A stretch of 64,000 nucleotides of DNA from Spirosoma aureum. GTDB lineage: Bacteria > Bacteroidota > Bacteroidia > Cytophagales > Spirosomataceae. Of the stretch, positions 25,701-34,743 are shown piece by piece. Under the pieces are notes generated by a model. The model saw only the letters and a program-made list of their open reading frames with translations. It did no database searches and was not told the DNA's origin. Each line of letters opens with the position of its first letter. Position 1 is the first letter of the stretch. The position numbers and the translations under genes are program-made. The stretch lies in the NCBI RefSeq assembly GCF_011604685.1, contig NZ_CP050063.1:3432501-3496500 (forward strand). Direction: 5' to 3'.

Positions 25701-28700
25701 TTAGTCGACAACCAGACGTTGCGTAATCTGCGTTGTCTGACCATAAACGGTAAGCAAATAAATGCCCGTACGTAGTTTGTCGAGCGTTATCGACTGCTCA
25801 CGACCAGCGAGTATATGATTCTGCTGATGGACTGCTCGGCCCTGCTCATTGACAAGCTGAACAGTTACTGTCTCGTTGACCGGGAAGTTACTGAACGACA
25901 AACGGACAACTCCCTGATTGCCCGAAACCGGGTTTGGCGAAATCAGTATCGTTGCTTTCTCTTCCGTTTGTTCCGCAATCACCCGCGCCGACGATAACTT
26001 GACCAGTTGCAGGTTATCGATGTAATACGGTGTACTGATCGAACCACCCGTGTCCTGAATATACAGATCTTTCAATGTTGCCGGACTGTTGAGCGTCGAT
26101 AACGGAATCGAAACCAGAGTCCAGGTGTTGGCCGTGGGTTGAACCGTGTAAGTTTTGTAGTTGTCGTTAATCATAACGTCGAACCGCTTGCCAGTTGCAT
26201 TACCACCGTGTACCCAGAACTGGAGGTGCGTGTAGGCTGACAGATTGATCGCTGTTTCCGGATGCAGATACAAACCACCCCAGCCTGCCGTGTATTGTAC
26301 GGACAGAGACTTCGAGCCAACTTTTACGGGCGTTCCGTTGGCATAATTGCGTGTCGTGCTCCATGACCAGTCATACCACTGCGCTTTGAGTGCGTCATCG
26401 TAAATCAGATAACCGGTTGGAACAGGGTCAGGATCGGTCGTGCCGCCTGTTATGGTAACGCTGGTTGTGGCCGTACTGGCACATCCGGCCAGATTGACGG
26501 TCAATGTGTATTGGCCTGATGCCGCCGTCGTTACCGAAGAAATAGCCGGATTCTGATTGGTAGATGTAAAACCGTTTGGTCCATTCCATTGATAACTGGC
26601 TCCCGAACCCGCGTTGGCCGCCGTTAGATTCAGTGTCTGTCCTGCCACTACCGGGCTGTTGCTGGAAGCCTGAGCTATTGGCAAGGGCTTAACTGTAACC
26701 GTGGTGGTTGCCGTATAGGAAACGGCATTGCTTACTACGGTTAGCTTATACGTTCCCGAAGCCAGTGAGGTCGCAGCAGGAATCGTTGGGCTGGGGGCCG
26801 ATGACGTAAAACCATTCGGACCACTCCATTGGTACGTTGCGCCGACCTGAGCATTCGTTACCGTTGCCGATAAATTCAACGGTTGGGCTACACAGATGGG
26901 GCTATTGCTTGATGCGCTGACGATGACCGAAGGTGGTGGATTGTCGCCCTGCCCGGAGGCTAACTGCAACTGGTCGATGTAGTAGGCAGGCTGAGCCTGA
27001 TTCGTTACATCCTGAATGAATATATCCCGGAGCGTTGCCGGATTGCCGAAAGCCGAGAACGGAACGGTGATTAATGTCCATTGGTTGGCTTTGGCGCTGA
27101 ACTCATACGAGCCACTGCTGTTAATCACAACCTGCATTCGCTGGGTTCCGCTGGTTCCGCCATGCACCGAGAATTTCAGATATGGATAAGTGCTTAACGT
27201 AATTGGCGTCTCCGAATGAAGATACAATGCGCCCCAACCGGCAGTATGCTGTACGGCCAGCGATTTAGCCTGACTATAAACCGGCGATGTATTGTTGTAG
27301 TTGCGCGTTGTGCTCCACGACCAGTCGGCCCAGCCCGTTTGCAGGGCGTCTTCGTAAATAATCTGCGAACCAGCACCGGGTCCGGGTGTTGTGCCCGTAA
27401 CAGATACAACTGTCGTAGCCGGGCTGGTGCAACCATTTAATCCGACCGTTACCGTGTAGGTGCCTGACGCGGATGCTGTTACGTTTGCCACTGAAACGGT
27501 CTGGCCGTTTCCAGCATAGCTGTTTGGGCCTTGCCAACTATACGTTGCTCCGGCACCTGCGTTGCCAGCCGTCAATGTTAAGGTTTGCCCAGCCGCGACG
27601 GGGCTATTGCTCGACGCCGAAGCGATTGGCAAGGCATTAACCGTGACAACAATACCAGCTGTTTTGGGCGCTTCTGTGCTGCTGGTCACGGTGAGCGAGT
27701 AGGTGCCGGAAGCTGCCGTCGTTGCGTTCGGGATGCCCGGATTAGCCACCGTCGAGGTAAACCCGTTCGGGCCACTCCACTGAAAAGTGGCTCCGGCAGG
27801 AGCGCCATTAGCTACCAGGTTCAGCGTTTGTCCGGCACAGACTGGACTGTTGCTCGATATTGTCAGCGTGGCTGGTGGGGGCGTATCGGAGGGCGTTGTG
27901 AAATACGCGACCAGGAACGTATAGCCAGCCTGATTATAAATGGCCGGTTCGGTGATTTCCCACGAGGGTTCCGGGTAAGATGTATTCCAGTTCCGATAGG
28001 CTTTCATCGCGGGTTGACCTTTTGGTGGAGAAGCCGTACCGCCATAATAGACATTCGGTCCACCAACCACATAACCTGGTGGTGGCCCAAACTGAGATCC
28101 GGCACCATCATAACGGGTCGACCCATCCCGAAACCAACTGTGGTAGAACTCATCGACGCTGTTGTCGCCCCCGGCGTTGGCTCCCCGGCTTCCCATATTA
28201 CTGAGATAAATCCATGACAATGGATTCCGGCCATGAAAGTAGTGAAGATACTCTTCGGCAATCTCTTTGTACAGAGCGTTCTTGGTGGGATTGACATTTA
28301 GATCGACGGCCAGAATCGGCAGCATCGCCCAGAGTGCTTTTTGTAGATTTGACCCCCACGAATAATGTCCGGTCCACATAAAGCCCAGATAGGGGTCGTT
28401 CTTCTGGGTGTAATACGCTTCCACAGGCCAGTCCATTGTATTCTTGAACTTGTCTTTAATGGCCGAAACGATGGCTGGCGTAGAGCCGCTGGCTTTGGCA
28501 TAGACGTAGTAGGCTCGGTTCAACTCCCAGCACAGCGACGCATCCAGATGGCCCGCCGAGAACGGATGAAATCCGTTTTCACTGGTGCCGCTAATGTCGT
28601 TGTAAGTAGCCTCAAAAAACGATTTGTATTTAGCCGTACCTGTTGTGGCGAATAGTTCGGCCGCTGCGGCAATCCGCCGTCGTTTGTCGTCATTTAAGTC

Positions 28701-29792
28701 AGAACCGGCATCAGCCGCAGCTGTGCTGGCACCGTCTTTTCCTGATGCGGGTTGCATGGTCGCATTGGCTTCTAGGTAGGCCCAGGCATTTTCGGCGGCT
28801 GTACGGAGTGTGCTGGCGTAGGCTGGATACTGACCGGCATACCCACTGTAAATACGGGCGGCATGTGCCATGACGGCCGCGAAGGTGGCTGTCGACCAGG
28901 TGGTTATGGGCGTGTAGTAACGTGGCTGTGTATCGGTTGAAGGATCGTCTGTACCGTTTTCATAACTGGTAACGGTAACACGATTATGGACTCCGCCATT
29001 GGTAGCCTGCATTCGCAGCATCCAGTCGAGCTCCCACTTGAGTTCATCGAGCAGATCCGGCACGCCATTGCCCGATTCCGGAATGCTGGTGTTGTCTGCG
29101 AATGCCGATGGGCGGAGTTCATAACCCACCATCAGATTCCAGAGCGTGTGGTTCAGAAACGGGATATACTTGTTGTAATCACCCGCATCATACCAGCCAC
29201 CTGTTACGTTACGCTGCGTACCTGCCTGGGCAGAACCCGTATAGAGCAACGCATTCGCATCCTGCATGTGAGCTGGGCCATGGGTCCAGTTGCCACCGTA
29301 TTGCGCCGGAATTGATGTGCCGGAACGCTGGTAATAGAACGTTCGTGTCGATGCTTTCAGGGCCGCTGCGTAAATATCGTCTCGCAGTTCGAAGTCATAC
29401 GACCGAAGGTTATTCGTTGGGTCATAAACGTAATAGGTCCCCGGCGTTGTCAGGCTCGAAAAATCGCCATGCCATGCTTTATCGCCCGAATCTTCGTGCG
29501 TGCTGCCGCCATTCCACTGGACCACTGCGCCCGTAAACACAGCCACATGATCGGCCGATCGACGCACCTGAAACTGCCCACCCGGTATGTAGGGCGTTCC
29601 GGCGTTCTGGCCCGTTATAGGATTCGCAAAGACAACAACTTTCTTTGCCGACAGTCGCCACCCGAACTGATCGACAATAATCTGTTTACTGACCGACTGA
29701 GCCCTGACGGCTGGCGGACTTAACCAGCCTGCCAAAATCCAACTCAGGCAGAAGCCTACACCTAAACGGAAAAACCGTTTTGCTTTTTTCAT
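25701..29792 (-). CDS. GH9 glucanase with duplicated Ig-Ig-CBM block and T9SS sorting domain
   Basis: Secreted 1363-residue endoglucanase or glucan hydrolase. Order: signal peptide (to about 32, AVRAQ), N-terminal cellulase Ig-like domain (KQIIVDQFGWRLSAKKVVVF), GH9 (alpha/alpha)6 barrel with the catalytic Asp in GGWYDAGDYNKY (near 205) and the catalytic Glu in ITEPAIYNQAGY (near 615), then Ig-Ig-CBM twice (about 640-950 and 955-1267), and a type A T9SS C-terminal domain (ISPNPVSGNQ to the end, ending RTGIYLLTVYGQ and QRLVVD). The CBM-like units share DWSWSTTRNY and TAGWG motifs. ATG 29792 is chosen over 29846 because MKKAKRFFRLG begins a proper signal peptide. It is probably exported through the type IX machinery to the surface and likely acts with the mannanase on glucomannan or cellulose. 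Confidence 0.93.
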   Translation of the reverse strand: MKKAKRFFRLGVGFCLSWILAGWLSPPAVRAQSVSKQIIVDQFGWRLSAKKVVVFANPITGQNAGTPYIPGGQFQVRRSADHVAVFTGAVVQWNGGSTHEDSGDKAWHGDFSSLTTPGTYYVYDPTNNLRSYDFELRDDIYAAALKASTRTFYYQRSGTSIPAQYGGNWTHGPAHMQDANALLYTGSAQAGTQRNVTGGWYDAGDYNKYIPFLNHTLWNLMVGYELRPSAFADNTSIPESGNGVPDLLDELKWELDWMLRMQATNGGVHNRVTVTSYENGTDDPSTDTQPRYYTPITTWSTATFAAVMAHAARIYSGYAGQYPAYASTLRTAAENAWAYLEANATMQPASGKDGASTAAADAGSDLNDDKRRRIAAAAELFATTGTAKYKSFFEATYNDISGTSENGFHPFSAGHLDASLCWELNRAYYVYAKASGSTPAIVSAIKDKFKNTMDWPVEAYYTQKNDPYLGFMWTGHYSWGSNLQKALWAMLPILAVDLNVNPTKNALYKEIAEEYLHYFHGRNPLSWIYLSNMGSRGANAGGDNSVDEFYHSWFRDGSTRYDGAGSQFGPPPGYVVGGPNVYYGGTASPPKGQPAMKAYRNWNTSYPEPSWEITEPAIYNQAGYTFLVAYFTTPSDTPPPATLTISSNSPVCAGQTLNLVANGAPAGATFQWSGPNGFTSTVANPGIPNATTAASGTYSLTVTSSTEAPKTAGIVVTVNALPIASASSNSPVAAGQTLTLTAGNAGAGATYSWQGPNSYAGNGQTVSVANVTASASGTYTVTVGLNGCTSPATTVVSVTGTTPGPGAGSQIIYEDALQTGWADWSWSTTRNYNNTSPVYSQAKSLAVQHTAGWGALYLHSETPITLSTYPYLKFSVHGGTSGTQRMQVVINSSGSYEFSAKANQWTLITVPFSAFGNPATLRDIFIQDVTNQAQPAYYIDQLQLASGQGDNPPPSVIVSASSNSPICVAQPLNLSATVTNAQVGATYQWSGPNGFTSSAPSPTIPAATSLASGTYKLTVVSNAVSYTATTTVTVKPLPIAQASSNSPVVAGQTLNLTAANAGSGASYQWNGPNGFTSTNQNPAISSVTTAASGQYTLTVNLAGCASTATTSVTITGGTTDPDPVPTGYLIYDDALKAQWYDWSWSTTRNYANGTPVKVGSKSLSVQYTAGWGGLYLHPETAINLSAYTHLQFWVHGGNATGKRFDVMINDNYKTYTVQPTANTWTLVSIPLSTLNSPATLKDLYIQDTGGSISTPYYIDNLQLVKLSSARVIAEQTEEKATILISPNPVSGNQGVVRLSFSNFPVNETVTVQLVNEQGRAVHQQNHILAGREQSITLDKLRTGIYLLTVYGQTTQITQRLVVD

Positions 29793-30109
29793 ACACTTTA
29801 CTGTTTTAGTTAAAAAATGAGCCAGCAAAGTAGAGTAGACTGCCAACCTAAAGGAGTATGATCCGCCTGAAGCGTATATTTTGGGGAGTCGACTGTGGTT
29901 TTTTCTGCTTAAACAAATTGTGAAATGTTTACCAGAAGATGTTGATTGGTGTTGATTTGAATTAACTAGTTTGCTTTATGAGAAAAATTTAAACTTTTTC
30001 CATCGCCATTTTGAATGACTTTAGTTCTGACTGATGGCTATTTTTCGGGTAGAAACGTTCCATTCGCCAGTTTTAAAGATACTATAGACGTTTTAACCCG
30101 ACGCTACGA
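29793..30109. other. Divergent AT-rich intergenic region
   Basis: 317 bases between the GH9 gene and the BNR_4 gene. It should hold both promoters, but no exact TAnnTTTG element was found on either strand and no strong hairpin is visible. Confidence 0.6.
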
Positions 30110-31555
30110 ATGTTCCGTATCCTTGTCGCTGTGCTGTGTCTGACCGTAACTTTTACGGGGCAGGCACAGACGCTTGATCAGAAAGCCGCTGGTTATCGCG
30201 GAATCTGGTATTTCATTGGGCCTACCAACAATGAGTTCGCTTATAAATACAGTGGTGGTTTAGGCACCTACCCCGCGAATCATTACCCGTTTTCGGTCTA
30301 TGCCCCGACTGTTCAGCGGACGTTTTTCTGTTATGGAGGTGTGACAGATTCTACTTCCCGTGATCTGTGCCATATGATCGGCTACTTCGACCATAAAACG
30401 GGCATGGTATCCCGGCCAACGCTCCTGCTCAATAAAAAGACCGATGACGCCCACGATAATCCGGTGATTCAACTGGATGCTCAGGGATACATCTGGGTGT
30501 TTTCTACCTCACACGGCACCGAACGACCATCTTTCATTCACCGGAGTCGTAAACCATACGATATTAGTTCGTTTGAGCCAATCAGCGCAACGCGTCAGGA
30601 TGAAGCCGGGAAACGCATTCCGTTCGACAACTTTTCGTACCTGCAAACCTATTATCAGCCGGGTCGGGGTTTCTTCAACCTGATGACGCATTATGATCGT
30701 GGCGTTCTGATTTATGGAGCAAACAAGCCCCGCCGTACAATCTCGTTCATTACCAGTCCCGATGGCGTGAACTGGTCGGCCTGGCAGGATATCGCGACAA
30801 TTGAAGAAGGTCACTATCAATCCAGTGGGCAATGGCGAAATAAAGTGGGCAGTGCGTTTAATTATCACCCAAATACAAAAGTTGGAGCGGGTCTGGACTA
30901 CCGTACCAACATCTATTACGTGGAAACCGATGATTTTGGGAAAAGCTGGCACACCGCTGACGGGAAGCCGCTTCGTCTGCCGTTGACAGAAATAGCCAAT
31001 CCGGCCCTGGTGAAAGATTATAAAAGTCTGGGATTAAACGCGTACATCAGCGATGTGAATTATGATGATGTTGGTCGTCCTATTATTTTGTATATCACCA
31101 GCAAAGGCCCCGACCCCGGCCCTGCCAACGGACCACATGAATGGCATGTTGCCCATTGGACCGGTAAAGAATGGGCCATTCATCGCGTGGCCCAATCCGA
31201 CCATAATTACGATATGGGCTCACTTTATGTACAGGGCAAAACCTGGCAAATTATTGGGCCAGTCGAAGCGGGGCCACAACCATATGGTACGGGAGGCAAC
31301 CTAATCATGCTGAAAAGCACAGATCAGGGAAAGAACTGGACAGCATTGAAAGCAATCACTAAAAACACGGTTCGCAATCAGACCTACCCACGGCGGCCGG
31401 TGGCAGCACAGCCTGGTTTCTACGCGTTCTGGGCCGATGGAAACGCCCGAAAGCCCTCAGCTTCCTATCTCTATTTCTGCAATCAGGATGGTCAGGTTTT
31501 TCAGCTCCCCGCCGAGATGAAGACTGATCTGGAGAAACCAATGCGGGTTAAATAA
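30110..31555 (+). CDS. BNR_4 family secreted beta-propeller protein
   Basis: Exported 481-residue protein with a signal peptide ending near VTFTGQAQ. It has the BNR_4 propeller features: DAHDNPVIQLDAQGYIWVF, a TDDFGKSWHT Asp-box-like turn and STDQGKNWTALKAI. Such propellers in Bacteroidota include uronic-acid polysaccharide lyases (PL24-like) and uncharacterised sugar-binding proteins. It stands alone, convergent with an M14 peptidase. The catalytic activity cannot be decided from sequence. Confidence 0.82.
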   Translation: MFRILVAVLCLTVTFTGQAQTLDQKAAGYRGIWYFIGPTNNEFAYKYSGGLGTYPANHYPFSVYAPTVQRTFFCYGGVTDSTSRDLCHMIGYFDHKTGMVSRPTLLLNKKTDDAHDNPVIQLDAQGYIWVFSTSHGTERPSFIHRSRKPYDISSFEPISATRQDEAGKRIPFDNFSYLQTYYQPGRGFFNLMTHYDRGVLIYGANKPRRTISFITSPDGVNWSAWQDIATIEEGHYQSSGQWRNKVGSAFNYHPNTKVGAGLDYRTNIYYVETDDFGKSWHTADGKPLRLPLTEIANPALVKDYKSLGLNAYISDVNYDDVGRPIILYITSKGPDPGPANGPHEWHVAHWTGKEWAIHRVAQSDHNYDMGSLYVQGKTWQIIGPVEAGPQPYGTGGNLIMLKSTDQGKNWTALKAITKNTVRNQTYPRRPVAAQPGFYAFWADGNARKPSASYLYFCNQDGQVFQLPAEMKTDLEKPMRVK

Positions 31556-31564
31556 AAAGTTTAG

Positions 31565-31633
31565 ACACAAGAATGTCGGGCAATCCAGCGATTTAAATAG
31601 ATTAAATCGCTGGATTGCCCGACATTCTTGTGT
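31565..31633. terminator. Perfect 32-bp inverted repeat between convergent genes
   Basis: Arms 31565-31596 and 31602-31633 are perfectly complementary around a 5-base loop (ATAGA). It begins 9 bases after the BNR_4 stop and ends 17 bases before the peptidase stop, so it can serve both as a two-way terminator. It is the longest perfect stem in the window. Confidence 0.85.
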
Positions 31634-31650
31634 GTTCAGAAAGTAATCTG

Positions 31651-34212
31651 CTAGTTGCCAACCATGAATACGGCATTGCCAAAGAGCAGCTTGCCGTTGT
31701 ACCAGAATCCCCGGAAAAGCGGATCATCGGCCAGATAGACAATACTTCCCCGACCGTAATTCTGAACACCCATCAGCAACGTATTTTTTAGCTTATCCTT
31801 GGCATTTTTACCCGAGAAGCCAGCTACGTAATTATCGGCCTTCAGGTAACCAACGTTCCAGCCATCTTTCAGGAAGTCGTAATTGAACGTGTTCTGCACA
31901 AGGGTGTAATAGCCACCTGTCAGTCCGAAACCGAGCGGGTGCGTTGTGTCGATGTTCACGCGGTAAATGCTGCCCGGTGTTTCATCCGAAATAGTTGCCC
32001 GTTCGCGGTTGCCATAGAGTTTGAGCGAATCGGCCGGAAGGCTTTTCTCTTTGGCTTTGTCCTTAACGCTTTTATCTTCTTTCTCTTTCAGATCAAACCC
32101 ATCTTTTCCCGCCAGAAACGATGTAGCACGTTCCAGAGCAATGAGTTTACCTCCAGCCCGAATCCACTCTCTGATGGAAGACAGGTTCTTATCGTTCAGA
32201 AAACGAGCATAATTGTAGTTCGTTGGCAGAATTAACACATCCAGTTTGCTCCACTCAACGTTACCGAGCGTGTTCCCATCGATAAGCGAAATGGGGTAGC
32301 CCAACTCTTGATCGAAAAAATGCCAAACCTCGCCCGCTGCCGGTGGTGGTGTACCTTCGCCTACAACGAGACCCACACGGGGTGCTTTTAATCCTGTCAC
32401 AAAATCAGACCCGAAGTCAGACCCTTTTGCTACGAAACCGGTCTGTACGGGTGTAAGATCGGCCCCTGCCTTGGTTGCTTCGGCCCGAACGAGGGCATCG
32501 AAACGATCGCCGAAGCGTTCATTTCCGGCGCGCGTCACAATGAGCGTTCCTGATGGGTACGTCTTGTTTTCTAATTCAAACGGTTTCTCGGCTGCTCTCA
32601 CTCTGACTTTTTGCTTCAGCAAACCAGCGAGTAGTTGCACGGCCGGAAGTGACTGCCAGCGCGCAATATAGGCATATGGTTTCGTGATCGTTGTCGAAGC
32701 GGGCGCACTCGTTGCAGGTTGCGAAGCGACGGGTGTCAATCGGGTTGTCAGGCCATAAGTTTGCAGGCCGAAAGCATAGGGCAGCGACCAGGCCGTAATG
32801 TCATACGTTGCGGAGTCTTCCAGCGCTGAATTGGGTTCAAACAGGATTTTGAGCAACGTCGACTTTGACTGGTAGGCGCTGATAAGCATGTCTTCGGCAG
32901 CAATAGCAACCGATTTTTCGCTTTTCTGGCTTGTGTAATTGAATCCGGCTACTGTCTGTGCTTTGCCCGCATAGCCATACGTAATTTTATTGCGATCCAG
33001 AAGCTGTTGCAGTGATTTTAGGCGCCCGGCATCCCCATTGGATTTAATGAGGTAGCTTTTGTAAGGCCCGATAGGTGTGTTCCGCGATTTGTCGAAAAAC
33101 TGACCAAATTCTTTCACAACCTCCGCCGGACGGTCGGCGACCGATTCGAGCGTGGCAATACTGGCTACATAATGGTGGTCGATCCGTTGGCGAAGAGTCA
33201 GCGTATCGCCATCGTTTTTTTCAATGGCCAGACCAGCTCGTGAATTACCACCCTGTTCGTAGGTCATGCCGATGGCCCCATTATAGGTTGGGTAGGTGTC
33301 GCCGTAGCTGGGATAAAAGAGATCAAAACGCTCGCGGGTGTAGTAGAGCCAGCCCTTCTGATCAAAATAGCGGCTGCAATACTGCCCAATGGTTTGCTGA
33401 AACTGCCGCTGAAACGGCGTAATATCTTCGTGATAAGGTTTAGCTGAAGGCGCGAAATAATACGGGCTTTCAACACCCATTTCGTGAAAATCGCCGTGGA
33501 GGTGGGGCATCCATTGCTGATAAAGCGCCATGCGATGCTGAGTAATTTCCTGTGTTTGCCAGGCCCAGTCGCGGTTTGGATCGAACAGGTAGTGCGTGTA
33601 TCGACCACCTGGCCAGGGCTCAACGTGTTCACGGGCGAACGGTGTCGGATCGGCGTTCTGACCCATCATCTGATTGTACCAGTTTACATACCGGTCATGC
33701 CCATCCGGATTCAGGCCGGGGTCCAGAATAACAACCGTCGTGTTCATGATTTTCTGGGAAATCGGATCTGTTGTATTCAACAGCCGATACAACACTTCCA
33801 TGAAGGCTTCAGAACTAACCGCTTCGTTACCGTGAACGTTATAGCTGAGCCACGCAATGGGCGGTTGGGCTGCTGTTGTGGGCTGGCCATCGATCATGCC
33901 AATGCGTTTGAGGTTGTTGGTTCGAATCTCGTCGAGACGAGCCAGGTTCGCTTCCGAAGCGATGGCAACGGCCATTAACTGGCGGCCTTCATAGGTAGTT
34001 CCATAGGGGAGGAGTTTGACCCGGGAAGGCATCTGTCGGGCAACCTGCTCAGCATAAGCCAGAACGCGATGATGGGGTGTAAATCGTTCGCCAATTTTAT
34101 AGCCGAGGAATTGAGCGGGTGAATCCAGTCGGGTGGATGAGGAGTTGGTCGTTTGCGATGAAGCCGACAGCGACGCGACCATAAGGCCCGCCAGCAGCAA
34201 AAGGTGTTTCAT
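31651..34212 (-). CDS. M14 family zinc carboxypeptidase-like protein, exported
   Basis: Secreted metallopeptidase of 853 residues. The signal peptide is LLLLAGLMVASLSASSQ. The zinc site is H127-x-x-E130 in NVHGNEAVSSE with a third ligand in HGDFHEMG. The long C-terminal part has a class I amidotransferase-like fold (DVLILPTNYNYARF, IREWIRAGGKLIALE), a common accessory domain in Bacteroidota M14 proteins. It may trim peptides or peptidoglycan fragments outside the cell. It has its own promoter element at 34248-34255. Confidence 0.92.
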   Translation of the reverse strand: MKHLLLLAGLMVASLSASSQTTNSSSTRLDSPAQFLGYKIGERFTPHHRVLAYAEQVARQMPSRVKLLPYGTTYEGRQLMAVAIASEANLARLDEIRTNNLKRIGMIDGQPTTAAQPPIAWLSYNVHGNEAVSSEAFMEVLYRLLNTTDPISQKIMNTTVVILDPGLNPDGHDRYVNWYNQMMGQNADPTPFAREHVEPWPGGRYTHYLFDPNRDWAWQTQEITQHRMALYQQWMPHLHGDFHEMGVESPYYFAPSAKPYHEDITPFQRQFQQTIGQYCSRYFDQKGWLYYTRERFDLFYPSYGDTYPTYNGAIGMTYEQGGNSRAGLAIEKNDGDTLTLRQRIDHHYVASIATLESVADRPAEVVKEFGQFFDKSRNTPIGPYKSYLIKSNGDAGRLKSLQQLLDRNKITYGYAGKAQTVAGFNYTSQKSEKSVAIAAEDMLISAYQSKSTLLKILFEPNSALEDSATYDITAWSLPYAFGLQTYGLTTRLTPVASQPATSAPASTTITKPYAYIARWQSLPAVQLLAGLLKQKVRVRAAEKPFELENKTYPSGTLIVTRAGNERFGDRFDALVRAEATKAGADLTPVQTGFVAKGSDFGSDFVTGLKAPRVGLVVGEGTPPPAAGEVWHFFDQELGYPISLIDGNTLGNVEWSKLDVLILPTNYNYARFLNDKNLSSIREWIRAGGKLIALERATSFLAGKDGFDLKEKEDKSVKDKAKEKSLPADSLKLYGNRERATISDETPGSIYRVNIDTTHPLGFGLTGGYYTLVQNTFNYDFLKDGWNVGYLKADNYVAGFSGKNAKDKLKNTLLMGVQNYGRGSIVYLADDPLFRGFWYNGKLLFGNAVFMVGN

Positions 34213-34247
34213 GAATCAGGTGAAAAAAATATAAAAGCTAACACCTT

Positions 34248-34255
34248 CAAAAATA
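34248..34255 (-). promoter_or_regulatory. TAnnTTTG -7 element of the M14 gene
   Basis: The minus strand reads TATTTTTG, an exact consensus match 36 bases upstream of the M14 ATG. Confidence 0.45.
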
Positions 34256-34306
34256 GCAGTAAATCGGTCAAGAACGCTTTTTTTGAAAAAATTTTGAGGG
34301 TACCTA

Positions 34307-34336
34307 TTGCATTATAAAAACATCGCCTTACCTTTG
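34307..34336 (+). promoter_or_regulatory. Promoter of tRNA-Glu
   Basis: TTGC at 34307-34310 and TACCTTTG at 34329-34336 are separated by 18 bases, close to the TTTG-N19-TAnnTTTG consensus. Transcription should start near 34343, giving a roughly 54-base tRNA leader that contains two small hairpins (CCAACG 34349-34354 with CGTTGG 34375-34380, and GTCTTG/CAAGAC at 34381-34396). Confidence 0.65.
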
Positions 34337-34396
34337 CACCACGATTCGCCAACGCAGCGGCAAACAAGCTAAAACGTTGGGTCTTGGTCACAAGAC

Positions 34397-34468
34397 GGCC
34401 GATTCGTCTAGCGGTTAGGACATCGCCCTTTCACGGCGGTAACACGGGTTCGATTCCCGTATCGGTCA
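34397..34468 (+). tRNA. tRNA-Glu (anticodon TTC)
   Basis: 72 bases forming a full cloverleaf: acceptor GGCCGAT with ATCGGTC (one G-T pair), D arm with GCGGTTAGGA, anticodon loop CTTTCAC with anticodon TTC, T arm GGGTTCGATTCCC, and discriminator A. CCA is not encoded. It decodes glutamate GAA/GAG. Confidence 0.96.
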
Positions 34469-34494
34469 CTAACAATCACAACTGTTGTTGTACA

Positions 34495-34534
34495 AAAAGC
34501 CCTGAATACGTTGTTATTCAGGGCTTTTCTGTTT
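34495..34534 (+). terminator. Terminator after tRNA-Glu
   Basis: A perfect 14-bp stem (34495-34508 with 34515-34528), a 6-base loop, then a T-rich stretch. It closes the single-gene tRNA transcript. Confidence 0.9.
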
Positions 34535-34743
34535 TTAAATTGTTCGGTATACTACACGCCGTCTCACTAAACTTCGTCATGCGTTCCAGGATGCCGAACC
34601 AACGACCATCAGCCTGTAATTTGTTTATACCGATAACTAAACAAGTGCCGGGTCTGCAAGAAATTGTTTCGTTTATTTAAGCAAGCGAAACCCCAGGGTT
34701 TCATGTGCTTAGGTAACTTTCCCACATTTGGCGAAACAATGGT

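Noticed and set aside
27585..28217. 210-codon plus-strand frame opposite the GH9 gene
   Set aside because: Antisense shadow of the GH9 and Ig-like coding sequence; composition follows the real gene.
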